Of a DNA stretch of 23,090 nucleotides, positions 14,953 to 22,347 are shown one piece after another; the first letter of the stretch is position 1; the number at the start of each line of letters is the position of its first letter. The stretch is taken from positions 1 through 23,090 of the forward strand of contig PJET01000123.1 of the NCBI GenBank assembly GCA_002825515.1. The letters are read 5' to 3'. Below the pieces are notes generated by a model that saw only the letters and a list, made by a program, of their open reading frames with translations, was not told the DNA's origin and ran no database searches. This stretch comes from Candidatus Thorarchaeota archaeon MP11T_1 (lineage in GTDB: Archaea; Asgardarchaeota; Thorarchaeia; Thorarchaeales; Thorarchaeaceae). A program made the position numbers and the translations under genes.

Positions 14953-15330
14953 ATGTCCGAGGACGAAAATATCGAGGATGACACAGGAAAGAAGAAGAAA
15001 AAAGTCGATTACTGTGAGGTTGAATTCGAAATTGGGAATATCGAGTTCGAAGCAAAAGGGCGGAGTATTGTTGTTGAACGGATGTTCAGAATGCTCTTGG
15101 AGAAAATCGAAGAAGGAAAACTAGTCGCTGAATTCAAATTGCAAGATATTGATGAGGAGGAAGAGGAGGAGGAGGAAGAACTACCACCTATGGAGCTTTT
15201 TGAAGAATCTGAGGAATCAGAATATACTCCTACTGAAACTGCGCTGGATCCGCCACCAGCTTGGGATAGTCTAGAGACTGAAGAGCCGGATATTTCAGAT
15301 GCTGAACGCGAAGAATTTGGAATTGACTAG
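14953..15330 (+). CDS. Acidic hypothetical protein with poly-Glu tract
   Basis: 125 aa, unrecognised. A short acidic and Lys-rich N-terminus (a run of five Lys at 13-17) leads to a compact, probably folded segment (about 19-64: YCEVEFEIGNIEFEAKG, then the helix VERMFRMLLEKIEEG). After it comes a glutamate run (68-76) and a Pro/Glu/Ser-rich, probably disordered acidic tail to the end. No Cys pairs, membrane helix or signal peptide are present. The single ordered core with an acidic tail could be a binding or chaperone-like protein, but I do not assign one. It stands alone, divergent from the ferredoxin-AOR operon and convergent with the ilvE gene, 13 bp away. Confidence 0.75.
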   Translation: MSEDENIEDDTGKKKKKVDYCEVEFEIGNIEFEAKGRSIVVERMFRMLLEKIEEGKLVAEFKLQDIDEEEEEEEEELPPMELFEESEESEYTPTETALDPPPAWDSLETEEPDISDAEREEFGID

Positions 15331-15343
15331 ATACTGTTTCGAG

Positions 15344-16411
15344 CTATTCCAGTGGCACTACCCATCCATAGGGATCTTCCCGCTCTCCAGATTGGATGCC
15401 AATTAAATCATCGAAGAGTCTTTGAGTTAACTCTCCGGTTTGACCATTAGAAACTTCATAGGGCATTCCCTTAAACCAGAGAAACCCAACCGGAGCAATT
15501 ATGGCAGCTGTACCGCATCCAAAGATTTCTTTCACTTTCCCAGAAGATATTCCTTCAATAACCTCATCTATGGAAACCATCCGTTCCTTCGGAGCAAAAC
15601 CATAATCCTTCACAAGAGTTAGTACCGAGTTTCTTGTTATTCCCGGTAGAATAGAACCTGCTAGCGGTGGAGTTACAACCTCATCATCAAAACGTACAAA
15701 GAGATTCATTGTGCCAACTTCTTCTATCCATTTTCGCTCAAGTGCATCCAACCACAGAACCTGAGAATAACCTACCTTTGCGGCATCAGTACCAGCAAGC
15801 AGGCTCGCAGCATAATTGCCACAAGCTTTTGCTGCTCCAGTTCCTCCCTTCACTGCACGAACGTATTCATCGCTGACATAGATCTTTACAGGAGCAAATC
15901 CTTCTTTGAAATATGGACCTACTGGACTTAGTATCACATAGTAAAGATAGTGCGAAGAAGGACGAACTCCAAGTTTTGGTTCAGTTGCAATCATAGTAGG
16001 ACGGATATAGAGTGAGCTACCAGGCACTTCGGGTACCCAATCAGAGTCAATCTTCAAAAGCTCCTTGAGCGAGTGCAGCGCAAAATTCACATCAAGTAAA
16101 GGCATAACCATCCTTTCTGCTGAGGCATTTAACCGTTGGAAATTCATTTCCGGGCGGAAGAGGAGGACCCTATCTCCTCTTCGGTAAGCTTTCATCCCCT
16201 CGAATATTCCTTGGCCATAATGAAGGCATAATGCAGCAGGACTCAAAGAAAGAGGACCAAAAGGATGAATCCTTGCATCAGTCCAACTTGTGCCGTCATG
16301 ACGCATTGAAAACATATGGTCAGAGAAGACAGTACCGAAGGGAACCTGTAGCACGTCAGTTGGTTTTTCCTTCCTCTCCTCCTTGGGAATTAGATCGATG
16401 TCGATTTTCAT
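15344..16411 (-). CDS. ilvE: Branched-chain amino acid aminotransferase
   Basis: 355 aa from the ATG at 16411 (a TTG at 16426 is less likely). It is a class IV fold PLP enzyme of the longer IlvE/BCAT2 type: HYGQGIFEGMKAYR (64-77), FRPEMNFQRLNASAERM, YIRPTMIATEP, the GGTGAAKACGNYAASL block with the PLP Lys195, and FGCGTAAIIAPVG near the C-terminus. It transfers amino groups between Leu, Ile or Val and 2-oxoglutarate. Glutamate dehydrogenase, 820 bp away, could recycle the glutamate, though the genes are not an operon. A TATA-like TTTTAGTATA lies in the divergent gap to the coiled-coil gene. Confidence 0.95.
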   Translation of the reverse strand: MKIDIDLIPKEERKEKPTDVLQVPFGTVFSDHMFSMRHDGTSWTDARIHPFGPLSLSPAALCLHYGQGIFEGMKAYRRGDRVLLFRPEMNFQRLNASAERMVMPLLDVNFALHSLKELLKIDSDWVPEVPGSSLYIRPTMIATEPKLGVRPSSHYLYYVILSPVGPYFKEGFAPVKIYVSDEYVRAVKGGTGAAKACGNYAASLLAGTDAAKVGYSQVLWLDALERKWIEEVGTMNLFVRFDDEVVTPPLAGSILPGITRNSVLTLVKDYGFAPKERMVSIDEVIEGISSGKVKEIFGCGTAAIIAPVGFLWFKGMPYEVSNGQTGELTQRLFDDLIGIQSGEREDPYGWVVPLE

Positions 16412-16560
16412 TCTCAAGCACAACAATTATGGATTATGCACATCCACCTCTTAAGCGGATGGGTATACTAAAATTTCATGTAAATAGCTAAATAATTGTG
16501 TCTTAGAAAATCCCTTAAGTCAGACAATCACTGATGAAAACACTACAGGAGTAACATAAG

Positions 16561-17166
16561 ATGAGTCATCATGAAGGAGCTCCACCTGAGGATGTATATT
16601 ATATCGACCCAAAAGAAGTGCTCTCTCAATATAGTGTGGAGTGGATTTCACTTCGGAAATCGTATGATGAGATTAAGAATCAACTACTTGAGATACAAGA
16701 AGAGCTCAGTCAGCTTGACAGACAACTAGAAAATGGCACAATAACCGACCAAGAACATATCAAACTATACCGAGAAAAATGGTCTGAATCCACACAGATT
16801 GTGCAAGTGAAGAGAGAAGTAGAAAGTAGGCTATTTGAGATACAGAAAGAAATCCGTGCAGCTAACAGACAATTAAAACAGGCAGAAGTTGAGCGTTTAC
16901 GGAGAGAAAGGATTGAGCAGGAAAAAGCCAACGCAATGATTGAATGGATGTCACTCAAGCAGGGTTTTGATTTGGTTTCTGCACGAAGAAACGAGATTAA
17001 TGCAGAGTCTGATAAACTGGAATTCCAAAGACGTAATGGAAAAGTTTCTGAAGAGAAATATCGGGAAAGTCGAATTCAGCATATTAGACAATTGGCAGAG
17101 CTCAGTACTGTGGAGTCAGATGTGAAGCGAAGACTCGCAGAACTTTTAGAAATAATAAGACACTAA
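16561..17166 (+). CDS. Coiled-coil protein made of a duplicated 101-residue unit
   Basis: 201 aa, rich in Glu, Arg, Gln and Lys, and helical throughout. Residues 27-99 and 128-200 align without a gap at an offset of 101: VEWISLRKSYD with IEWMSLKQGFD, ENGTITDQEHIKLYREKW with RNGKVSEEKYRESRIQHI, and SRLFEIQKEIR with RRLAELLEIIR. Each unit therefore looks like a helical hairpin with the turn at the Asn-Gly pair, and two units give a four-helix or extended coiled-coil protein. No family is recognised, and nothing identifies it as ESCRT-III or any other named coiled-coil protein. GGAG lies 9 bases before the ATG. The gene is monocistronic and convergent with gdhA. Confidence 0.8.
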   Translation: MSHHEGAPPEDVYYIDPKEVLSQYSVEWISLRKSYDEIKNQLLEIQEELSQLDRQLENGTITDQEHIKLYREKWSESTQIVQVKREVESRLFEIQKEIRAANRQLKQAEVERLRRERIEQEKANAMIEWMSLKQGFDLVSARRNEINAESDKLEFQRRNGKVSEEKYRESRIQHIRQLAELSTVESDVKRRLAELLEIIRH

Positions 17167-17177
17167 GTATCTTTTAG

Positions 17178-17223
17178 TAATAAGAAAAAGAGTAATTGCA
17201 GAACCCGAGATAGGGTCCTGCAA
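17178..17223 (-). terminator. Hairpin plus T-run terminator of gdhA
   Basis: On the minus strand, 8 bp after the gdhA stop, TTGCAGGACCC pairs with GGGTTCTGCAA over 11 positions, ten Watson-Crick and one G-U. The loop is 6 bases. ATTACTCTTTTTCTTATTAC follows. The G-U pair becomes an A-C mismatch on the plus strand, so the structure belongs to the gdhA transcript. Confidence 0.7.
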
Positions 17224-17231
17224 ATCTGCGT

Positions 17232-18584
17232 CTATAGACGATGTCCTTGGTCAATCATTGCATCAGCAACTTTTAGAAAACCTGCAATATTGGCGCCCAT
17301 GACATAGTTACCTTTCTTTCCAAAAAGCTCGGATGTCTTGTAGGCATTTGCATGAATGTTTTGCATGATTTGATGTAGCTTTGCATCAACCTCTTCCCGG
17401 GTCCAGAAGAAACGTTGACTGTTCTGAGCCATCTCAAGTCCTGATACTGAAACTCCACCAGCATTGGCTGCTTTTCCGGGTCCGAAGAGAATATTATTCT
17501 CTAAGAAGATTTCAACACCCTCTGGAACTGTTGGCATGTTAGCACCCTCCCCGACAGCTAACACTCCATTGTCGACGAGCATTTTGGCTTCCTTTCCATC
17601 AACCTCGTTTTGGGTTGCACTTGGGAGAGCTATATCACACTTCAGACTCCATGGAGATCCATCTTTGGTCTCAGTGTAGTCTACCTTAAAATGCTCAGCA
17701 TATTCCTTGATACGGCCTCTTCGGACATTTTTCAATTCCTTTATCCATGTAAGCTTTCCTTCATCGATACCTTCTGGGTCATGAATCCAACCAGAAGAAT
17801 CACTCATGGCAACGACCTTCGCTCCAAGTTGGATGCACTTCTCAGTAGCATATTGAGCAACATTGCCAGAGCCGGAAACAACAGCAATCTTACCCTTCAT
17901 GTCTTCTCCACGAGTTTTAAGCATCTCCTGAACGAAATAGACACAACCATATCCTGTTGCTTCAGGTCGAATCAGTGAACCACCCCAACCAGCACTCTTG
18001 CCGGTAAAAACACAAGTTCCGTGGTTGTTTGTGATTTTTCGATATGCACCATAAAGATAACCAATCTCTCTAGCTCCCACGCCAATATCTCCAGCAGGCA
18101 CATCGATGAACTGACCAATATGTCGGTAGAGTTCAAACATAAAGCTCTCGCAGAAATTCTCCACCTCTGCATCTGTCTTGCCTTTTGGATCAAAATCCGA
18201 ACCACCTTTACCACCACCCATCGGGAGAGTCGTAAGACTGTTCTTGAAAACCTGCTCGAAGCCGAGGAATTTCAAAACTCCTTGTGTGACAGTGGGATGA
18301 AAACGTAGACCACCCTTATATGGTCCAATGGCTGAGTTATATTGAACCCGAAAACCACGATTTACTTGAATTTTCCCGTTTCTATCCTTCCAAGGAACAC
18401 GAAACTGAATTATTCGTTCAGGTTCTGTGATCCGTTCTAAGATAGAGTGCTCCTGGTACTTGGGATTTTTCTGGATAGCTGGTTCCAGGCTTTCCAGTAC
18501 TTCCAGTGCCGCCTGATGAAAGACTTTTTGGTCAGGGTCTTTCTCAATTAAGCCGTTGTAAACACTCTCTATGTACTTATCCAA
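17232..18584 (-). CDS. gdhA: Glutamate dehydrogenase, hexameric bacterial GdhA type
   Basis: 450 aa, nearly the length of E. coli GdhA (447) and alignable from the first residues. Landmarks are NPKY...ERITEPER (40-57), SAIGPYKGGLRFHP (84-97), LPMGGGKGGSDFDPKGK (120-136) with catalytic Lys126, DVPAGDIGVG, the nucleotide-binding SGSGNVAQYA, and APGKAANAGGV-like sequence (GPGKAANAGGV). It interconverts glutamate with 2-oxoglutarate and ammonia, most likely with NADP(H) as in this subfamily. The start is a TTG; an in-frame stop three codons upstream excludes a longer protein, and the alignment supports this position. It is closer to bacterial GdhA than to the shorter (about 415-420 aa) hyperthermophile archaeal enzymes, so transfer from bacteria is plausible. 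Confidence 0.97.
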   Translation of the reverse strand: MDKYIESVYNGLIEKDPDQKVFHQAALEVLESLEPAIQKNPKYQEHSILERITEPERIIQFRVPWKDRNGKIQVNRGFRVQYNSAIGPYKGGLRFHPTVTQGVLKFLGFEQVFKNSLTTLPMGGGKGGSDFDPKGKTDAEVENFCESFMFELYRHIGQFIDVPAGDIGVGAREIGYLYGAYRKITNNHGTCVFTGKSAGWGGSLIRPEATGYGCVYFVQEMLKTRGEDMKGKIAVVSGSGNVAQYATEKCIQLGAKVVAMSDSSGWIHDPEGIDEGKLTWIKELKNVRRGRIKEYAEHFKVDYTETKDGSPWSLKCDIALPSATQNEVDGKEAKMLVDNGVLAVGEGANMPTVPEGVEIFLENNILFGPGKAANAGGVSVSGLEMAQNSQRFFWTREEVDAKLHQIMQNIHANAYKTSELFGKKGNYVMGANIAGFLKVADAMIDQGHRL

Positions 18585-18766
18585 TGGTACTCACTCACCA
18601 CTAGTAATGCAAGCAGGGAGCGCGTTAGGACTTACACATAAATCAATCGGAATCGACCTCAGACATAAAAAGACTCTAAAACTACTGTTTTTATCCATGC
18701 AACTACAACATTGTAAGACAAACAGTCATTAGACCTGTTAAGAAATGGAATACTGGTCAAGAAGAG

Positions 18767-19408
18767 ATGCCAACGTATGAACAGGAATGGATAAGTCCAA
18801 TCTTAGAAGCGTATAAAAAAAGAAAGATTACTGAGAGTTATTCGATAATTCTAGGTCTCAACCCTGTAGGACATGCTCTCTGTAGAAGGTTGTATGAGAG
18901 CAATGATTTCGAAACTCTTCTTCTCTTCAACTCACCAGCTTTCTCATCATGGAATAGATACCCCATCGATCTGAAACCTCCAGTCGTTCCTGTTCATGGA
19001 ATGGTAGCAGAAGACTTGATGATAATTTTTGGAGACGTTATGATTAGGGAATATGATTGGATGACGGACATGCTCTTTTACCTGAGAGGAAATGTGCCCT
19101 CTAGATTTGTTATCTCCCTGATGACGCATGATGGACCTACTTGTGGGCAAGTTCTATCCAAAAAAGGTGATAGATTGTTGAAGAGAATGGATGTTCCTCT
19201 TGGAAGATCTGATTTCTATGATGGAATCACAGCACCCCTAATAAGTGTAGGAAGTGCCGCAGGTCTGGACCCAGTTATCCTATTCCTTGAGGAATCCAAG
19301 GATCGTGAAGTCATTCTTCAAGTCGATGAAGTAGTGGTGACAGAAGCTGATGTGGATGAAGCTCACCAACTTCTCCAGAGGGGATTGGATTTTCAACTTG
19401 CTCTTTAG
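18767..19408 (+). CDS. PAC2-like protein (proteasome assembly chaperone superfamily), tentative
   Basis: 213 aa. The start of the fold (SYSIILGLNPVGHALCRRLY, 24-43) and the end (PLISVGSAAGLDPVILFLEE, then D..EA..LL) have the layout of the PAC2 family: a glycine loop after the first strand, and late 'sG....Ll' and 'D...A..ll' elements. Archaeal PAC2 proteins are homologues of eukaryotic proteasome assembly chaperones, but many have unknown roles. The middle (60-130) is unlike the members I remember, so the call is tentative. The gene ends in a 4-bp convergent overlap with the zinc-ribbon gene. No proteasome gene is in the window. Confidence 0.5.
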   Translation: MPTYEQEWISPILEAYKKRKITESYSIILGLNPVGHALCRRLYESNDFETLLLFNSPAFSSWNRYPIDLKPPVVPVHGMVAEDLMIIFGDVMIREYDWMTDMLFYLRGNVPSRFVISLMTHDGPTCGQVLSKKGDRLLKRMDVPLGRSDFYDGITAPLISVGSAAGLDPVILFLEESKDREVILQVDEVVVTEADVDEAHQLLQRGLDFQLAL

Positions 19409-20130
19409 TCCTCGCTTTCGTCTAGTGATGTCCGTCCATAACCGGTCCGATTCCGTCCAGTCAATTGATCAAATCGTTCATGGATATCACTCCGAGAAAT
19501 TTTGCTATCACAATTACTGCACATTAAGGCTCTTGTTTCCTTAATATTTACTATCTCACCACATGAGATACATGTCCATAATCCTCCTTGAAGCAGCTTT
19601 GTTTTTCTAAAGACTACTCTAGCCATTTCCTTAAGAGATTCAGGACAATCACCAGCAACACCGACAATTCCCTTTTCAGACCACTCGCAAAGAACAGAAA
19701 CAAGAGTCGTCATTAATTCAATAATCCGAGTCGTTCGATCTTCTATTTCTGTTGAAGATTCAGACTTGGTGTCTCTGGGAGCATCAGAGATTCTTGATAG
19801 CATCTCGATGAATGCAAAGAAAGCTGGTGCTGGGAATTTTTCTCTGCCTCTAGCTTCAACCATTTGACCAAGAACAGCTGATATCATCAAGGTTTGCGTA
19901 TAATCTTCGCGGAGTATCTTTTCAGCCTCTTGAACAATCTTTTCAACATCAATTCGATATTTGGCTTCTTTTAGTCCGTGTTCTTCAGCGATATCTCGAA
20001 CTGATTCTATGAGTCCCATTCCCTTTGCCATCATTCGATTGACCTTTCTCGCAATTGTTTGATAGGGCAATCCAGCATCATTAGCAAGCTGCTGTAAGAG
20101 GTCTCTGGCTGTCAGACTCAACCGTAGCAC
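19405..20130 (-). CDS. Helical protein with C-terminal zinc ribbon, unknown
   Basis: 241 aa from a GTG start (AGGT lies a few bases upstream; the start is uncertain). An N-terminal helical segment (1-55) could be a DNA-binding helix-turn-helix (LSLTARDLLQQLANDAGLPY). A long helical body follows, and then a zinc ribbon WTCISC...MCSNC (Cys187, Cys190, Cys204, Cys207) and a charged tail. I cannot name a family. The putative DNA-binding region and zinc ribbon would fit a transcription-associated or nucleic-acid-binding protein, but that is inference. It overlaps the convergent PAC2-like gene by 4 bp and is divergent from the PRPP synthetase gene. Confidence 0.7.
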   Translation of the reverse strand: MLRLSLTARDLLQQLANDAGLPYQTIARKVNRMMAKGMGLIESVRDIAEEHGLKEAKYRIDVEKIVQEAEKILREDYTQTLMISAVLGQMVEARGREKFPAPAFFAFIEMLSRISDAPRDTKSESSTEIEDRTTRIIELMTTLVSVLCEWSEKGIVGVAGDCPESLKEMARVVFRKTKLLQGGLWTCISCGEIVNIKETRALMCSNCDSKISRSDIHERFDQLTGRNRTGYGRTSLDESED

Positions 20131-20257
20131 GTACCTGTGGCGACACGATTCTTTGACAGTATCACCATTTTAGGTTACCGTAGTACCTTTGTATCGAAGA
20201 TGCTTATGGGAAAAATCTCATAAAGGGATATTTGACGCCAACACACGGCGGTCTAAT

Positions 20258-21244
20258 ATGAAAGATTATGATGTGATCCTCGCAAGTGGAGCTGAACACT
20301 TGAAGGAAAGTTTCCAAGAAGAAGGGTTTCGTGTTTTTACGTCTGGACTTAACTATGATAGAAGACGACTTTTTCCAAATGCAGACATATATGCCAAACT
20401 AGAGGATATTTCAGAGCTTTCAGATAGACGGATTGTCATAATTCAGAGTTGTACCGGATCGGGACCTGCTGAAAATGAACAGTATTCAACCTCAGACCGT
20501 GTGGTTGAACTCTTGCTTCTACTAGATCTCCTATCAAGACCAGTAGCTGTTCAAGAAATAGGACACAAAACCTACGAATGCAAACCAATTGCACCTCCTA
20601 ATATTGTTGAAGTCGTTCTAACGTTCCAACCATTTGCCTTGCAGGACAAGGCATTCAGAACTGGAGAAGCTGTGTCAGGGAGATGGGCTATTGAAACCAT
20701 TGCCAGAGCATGCAACAAAGTTTGGGTTGTCAATCCTCATGCTCCAGATAGTCTTGAATGGGTGCAGGACTTGAGAGGGAATAATCTCTATGATACGATA
20801 GATGTTGTTCCGGATTTGGTAGAGTTCGCAAAAACGCAATTTGGTTTCAAAGACCCAATTCTTGTCACACCAGACGAAGGAGCCCAAGAGAGGTATAAGA
20901 TAAAGGGATTTGGAAAAAGTAGAGAAAATTCATTCAAAGTTGATCTTCATGGGAATGTTGAGGTAAAAGGCAAAGAAGTAATCATAATAGATGATCTTAC
21001 TAAGAGTGGCAGCACTCTCTTGAAAGCTGCAGATAGATTGAGAAATCAAGGAGCAGATGAAGTGGGTATGGCAGTCGCACATGTGTTGCCTTTGATTGAA
21101 AGAGGAGAAGAACTACTCGAAGAACTGATAGATAATGCTCGTGGTATGATTGTAACTACAAATACAATACACACAGAGGTCTTTAGCGAACAAAATCCTC
21201 AACTGACATACGACATCGTTCACACTTTGGTCAAATACTTGTAG
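20258..21244 (+). CDS. prs: Ribose-phosphate pyrophosphokinase (PRPP synthetase) family, divergent
   Basis: 328 aa from the ATG at 20258, which has GGCGGT just upstream; an in-frame TTG at 20189 would add 23 unlike residues. Two phosphoribosyltransferase-like halves are visible. Seen are VIIQSCTGSG...VVELLLLLDLL (59-92, Prs QST..VND..MELL), FQPFALQDKAFR (123-134, Prs PYFGYARQDR), NPHAPDS (159-165, Prs DLHA), VTPDEGA (203-209), KSR (220-222, catalytic flexible loop KRR/KxR) and the PRPP loop IIIDDLTKSGSTL (242-254). The enzyme makes PRPP from ribose 5-phosphate and ATP. The loop has SGST where the family has TGGT, so activity or substrate may differ. It lies near the nucleoside phosphorylase gene. 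Confidence 0.82.
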   Translation: MKDYDVILASGAEHLKESFQEEGFRVFTSGLNYDRRRLFPNADIYAKLEDISELSDRRIVIIQSCTGSGPAENEQYSTSDRVVELLLLLDLLSRPVAVQEIGHKTYECKPIAPPNIVEVVLTFQPFALQDKAFRTGEAVSGRWAIETIARACNKVWVVNPHAPDSLEWVQDLRGNNLYDTIDVVPDLVEFAKTQFGFKDPILVTPDEGAQERYKIKGFGKSRENSFKVDLHGNVEVKGKEVIIIDDLTKSGSTLLKAADRLRNQGADEVGMAVAHVLPLIERGEELLEELIDNARGMIVTTNTIHTEVFSEQNPQLTYDIVHTLVKYL

Positions 21245-21258
21245 TCACTCGCTTTATT

Positions 21259-21492
21259 TCAGTCGATGTAGCTTTCAGCTTTTTCCTTTGCAGTCCATGC
21301 TTTTGTACTAAGCTTCTCAACAAGATCTCTTTTTTCAAGGTCAAGAAGTGCTTGTACAACATCGTTTTGATTACAAGCTACATTTCGTTTTCTTAGGATT
21401 GAAGTAATAGAATTTGGCCTGCGATTATCGACTAGGATTAATCGAAGAATATTCTTTTGAAGCTCGGTGATTTCCTCAGACATTGTAACCAT
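21259..21492 (-). CDS. Small winged-helix-like protein
   Basis: 77 aa. The pattern ITELQKNILRLILVDNRRPNSITSILRKRN...QNDVVQALLDLEKRDLVEKLSTKAW fits three helices followed by a short wing, as in small archaeal winged-helix DNA-binding proteins. Starts at 21492 or 21483 (three residues shorter, MSEE) are both possible, and neither has a strong ribosome binding site. It lies between the PRPP synthetase gene and the divergent nucleoside phosphorylase gene, so it could regulate one of them. That is a positional guess only. Confidence 0.6.
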   Translation of the reverse strand: MVTMSEEITELQKNILRLILVDNRRPNSITSILRKRNVACNQNDVVQALLDLEKRDLVEKLSTKAWTAKEKAESYID

Positions 21493-21566
21493 GCATCTCG
21501 GCTCTTGTTGGGTTCTTAAGATTATCTCTAAAACTTAACTCATGATGACGAAAGCCTTTTGTTGTG

Positions 21567-21573
21567 TTTATTG
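21567..21573 (+). promoter_or_regulatory. TATA box of the nucleoside phosphorylase gene
   Basis: TTTATTG lies about 22-28 bp before the ATG at 21595, so the transcript would start at or next to the start codon. This argues for a leaderless message and for 21595 rather than the TTG at 21559 as start. Confidence 0.45.
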
Positions 21574-21594
21574 ATTGCGCCAGAAGGTTATTGC

Positions 21595-22338
21595 ATGAAT
21601 AATGAAAGAGAATATCATATTGGAATCGCACCAGGTGAAATACCTGAACTTGTCCTCTTACCAGGAGATCCCGACCGTGCACGGGATATTGCTATGAAAT
21701 ACTTTGATGAGCCAAGAGAGATTGCAAAGAAACGTGAATATTGGAGTTTCAAAGGAAAATGGAAAGGAGTAGAAGTTGCAGTTTGTTCTACTGGTATCGG
21801 CTGTCCGTCTGCGGCAATAGCTTTGGAGGAACTTGTGAAGGTTGGCTGTACAACATTTCTCCGAGTTGGTACATGCGGTGCTATCAGTCGTGCGATCCAG
21901 TCTGGAGACCTAGTTATTTTCACAGGTTCGGTAAGAGATGATGGAACTTCGCGGCAATATGTGCCAATTGAGTTCCCTGCTGTGGCGGATCCCGAAATAG
22001 TATTGGCGCTTATAGAAGCAGCTCAGAACACTGGTGGTAAGTTCCATGTTGGTATAGGCCACTCTAAGGATGCATTCTATAGTGAACATCCAGATTTTGT
22101 TGCAGATCCAGAAGGGACTCGAAGAAAGTGGGAATCAATGAGAAATTCCAGAGTTCTCGCTACTGAAATGGAAGCTGCCGCACTTTTCGTAATTGGACAT
22201 TTACGCGGAGTCAAAGTGGGTACTGTATGTGTAGTTATAGGAGAGAATGTGGAGAAAGAAGCTAAGATTGAAGGCAAACCACCAATCGATGAACTAGTCA
22301 CCGTAGCACTTGATGCAATAACATCATTCAAGAGATAG
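21595..22338 (+). CDS. udp: Uridine phosphorylase-type nucleoside phosphorylase (NP-I family)
   Basis: 247 aa from the ATG at 21595, the usual size for NP-I phosphorylases; a TTG at 21559 is rejected because the TATA box overlaps that region. Family motifs are LLPGDPDRA (21-29, phosphate and ribose site), STGIGCPSAAIALEEL (65-80), RVGTCGAI (90-97, phosphate binding) and ATEMEAAAL (189-197, ribose hydroxyl binding). The enzyme splits uridine, or a related nucleoside, with phosphate to base and ribose 1-phosphate. The PGDPDRA and MEAAAL forms favour uridine phosphorylase over PNP, but specificity is not certain. With PRPP synthetase nearby, this suggests nucleoside salvage or ribose recycling. 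Confidence 0.9.
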   Translation: MNNEREYHIGIAPGEIPELVLLPGDPDRARDIAMKYFDEPREIAKKREYWSFKGKWKGVEVAVCSTGIGCPSAAIALEELVKVGCTTFLRVGTCGAISRAIQSGDLVIFTGSVRDDGTSRQYVPIEFPAVADPEIVLALIEAAQNTGGKFHVGIGHSKDAFYSEHPDFVADPEGTRRKWESMRNSRVLATEMEAAALFVIGHLRGVKVGTVCVVIGENVEKEAKIEGKPPIDELVTVALDAITSFKR

Positions 22339-22347
22339 ACTGGTAAT

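Noticed and set aside
16561..17166. ESCRT-III/Snf7-like protein
   Set aside because: The protein is an exact 101-residue duplication with no charge pattern or C-terminal motif of ESCRT-III; helical composition alone is not enough.
17610..17978. 122-codon plus-strand ORF antisense to gdhA
   Set aside because: gdhA is certain by homology; this is a shadow frame.
15344..18584. ilvE and gdhA as one operon
   Set aside because: A plus-strand gene lies between them and gdhA has its own terminator.
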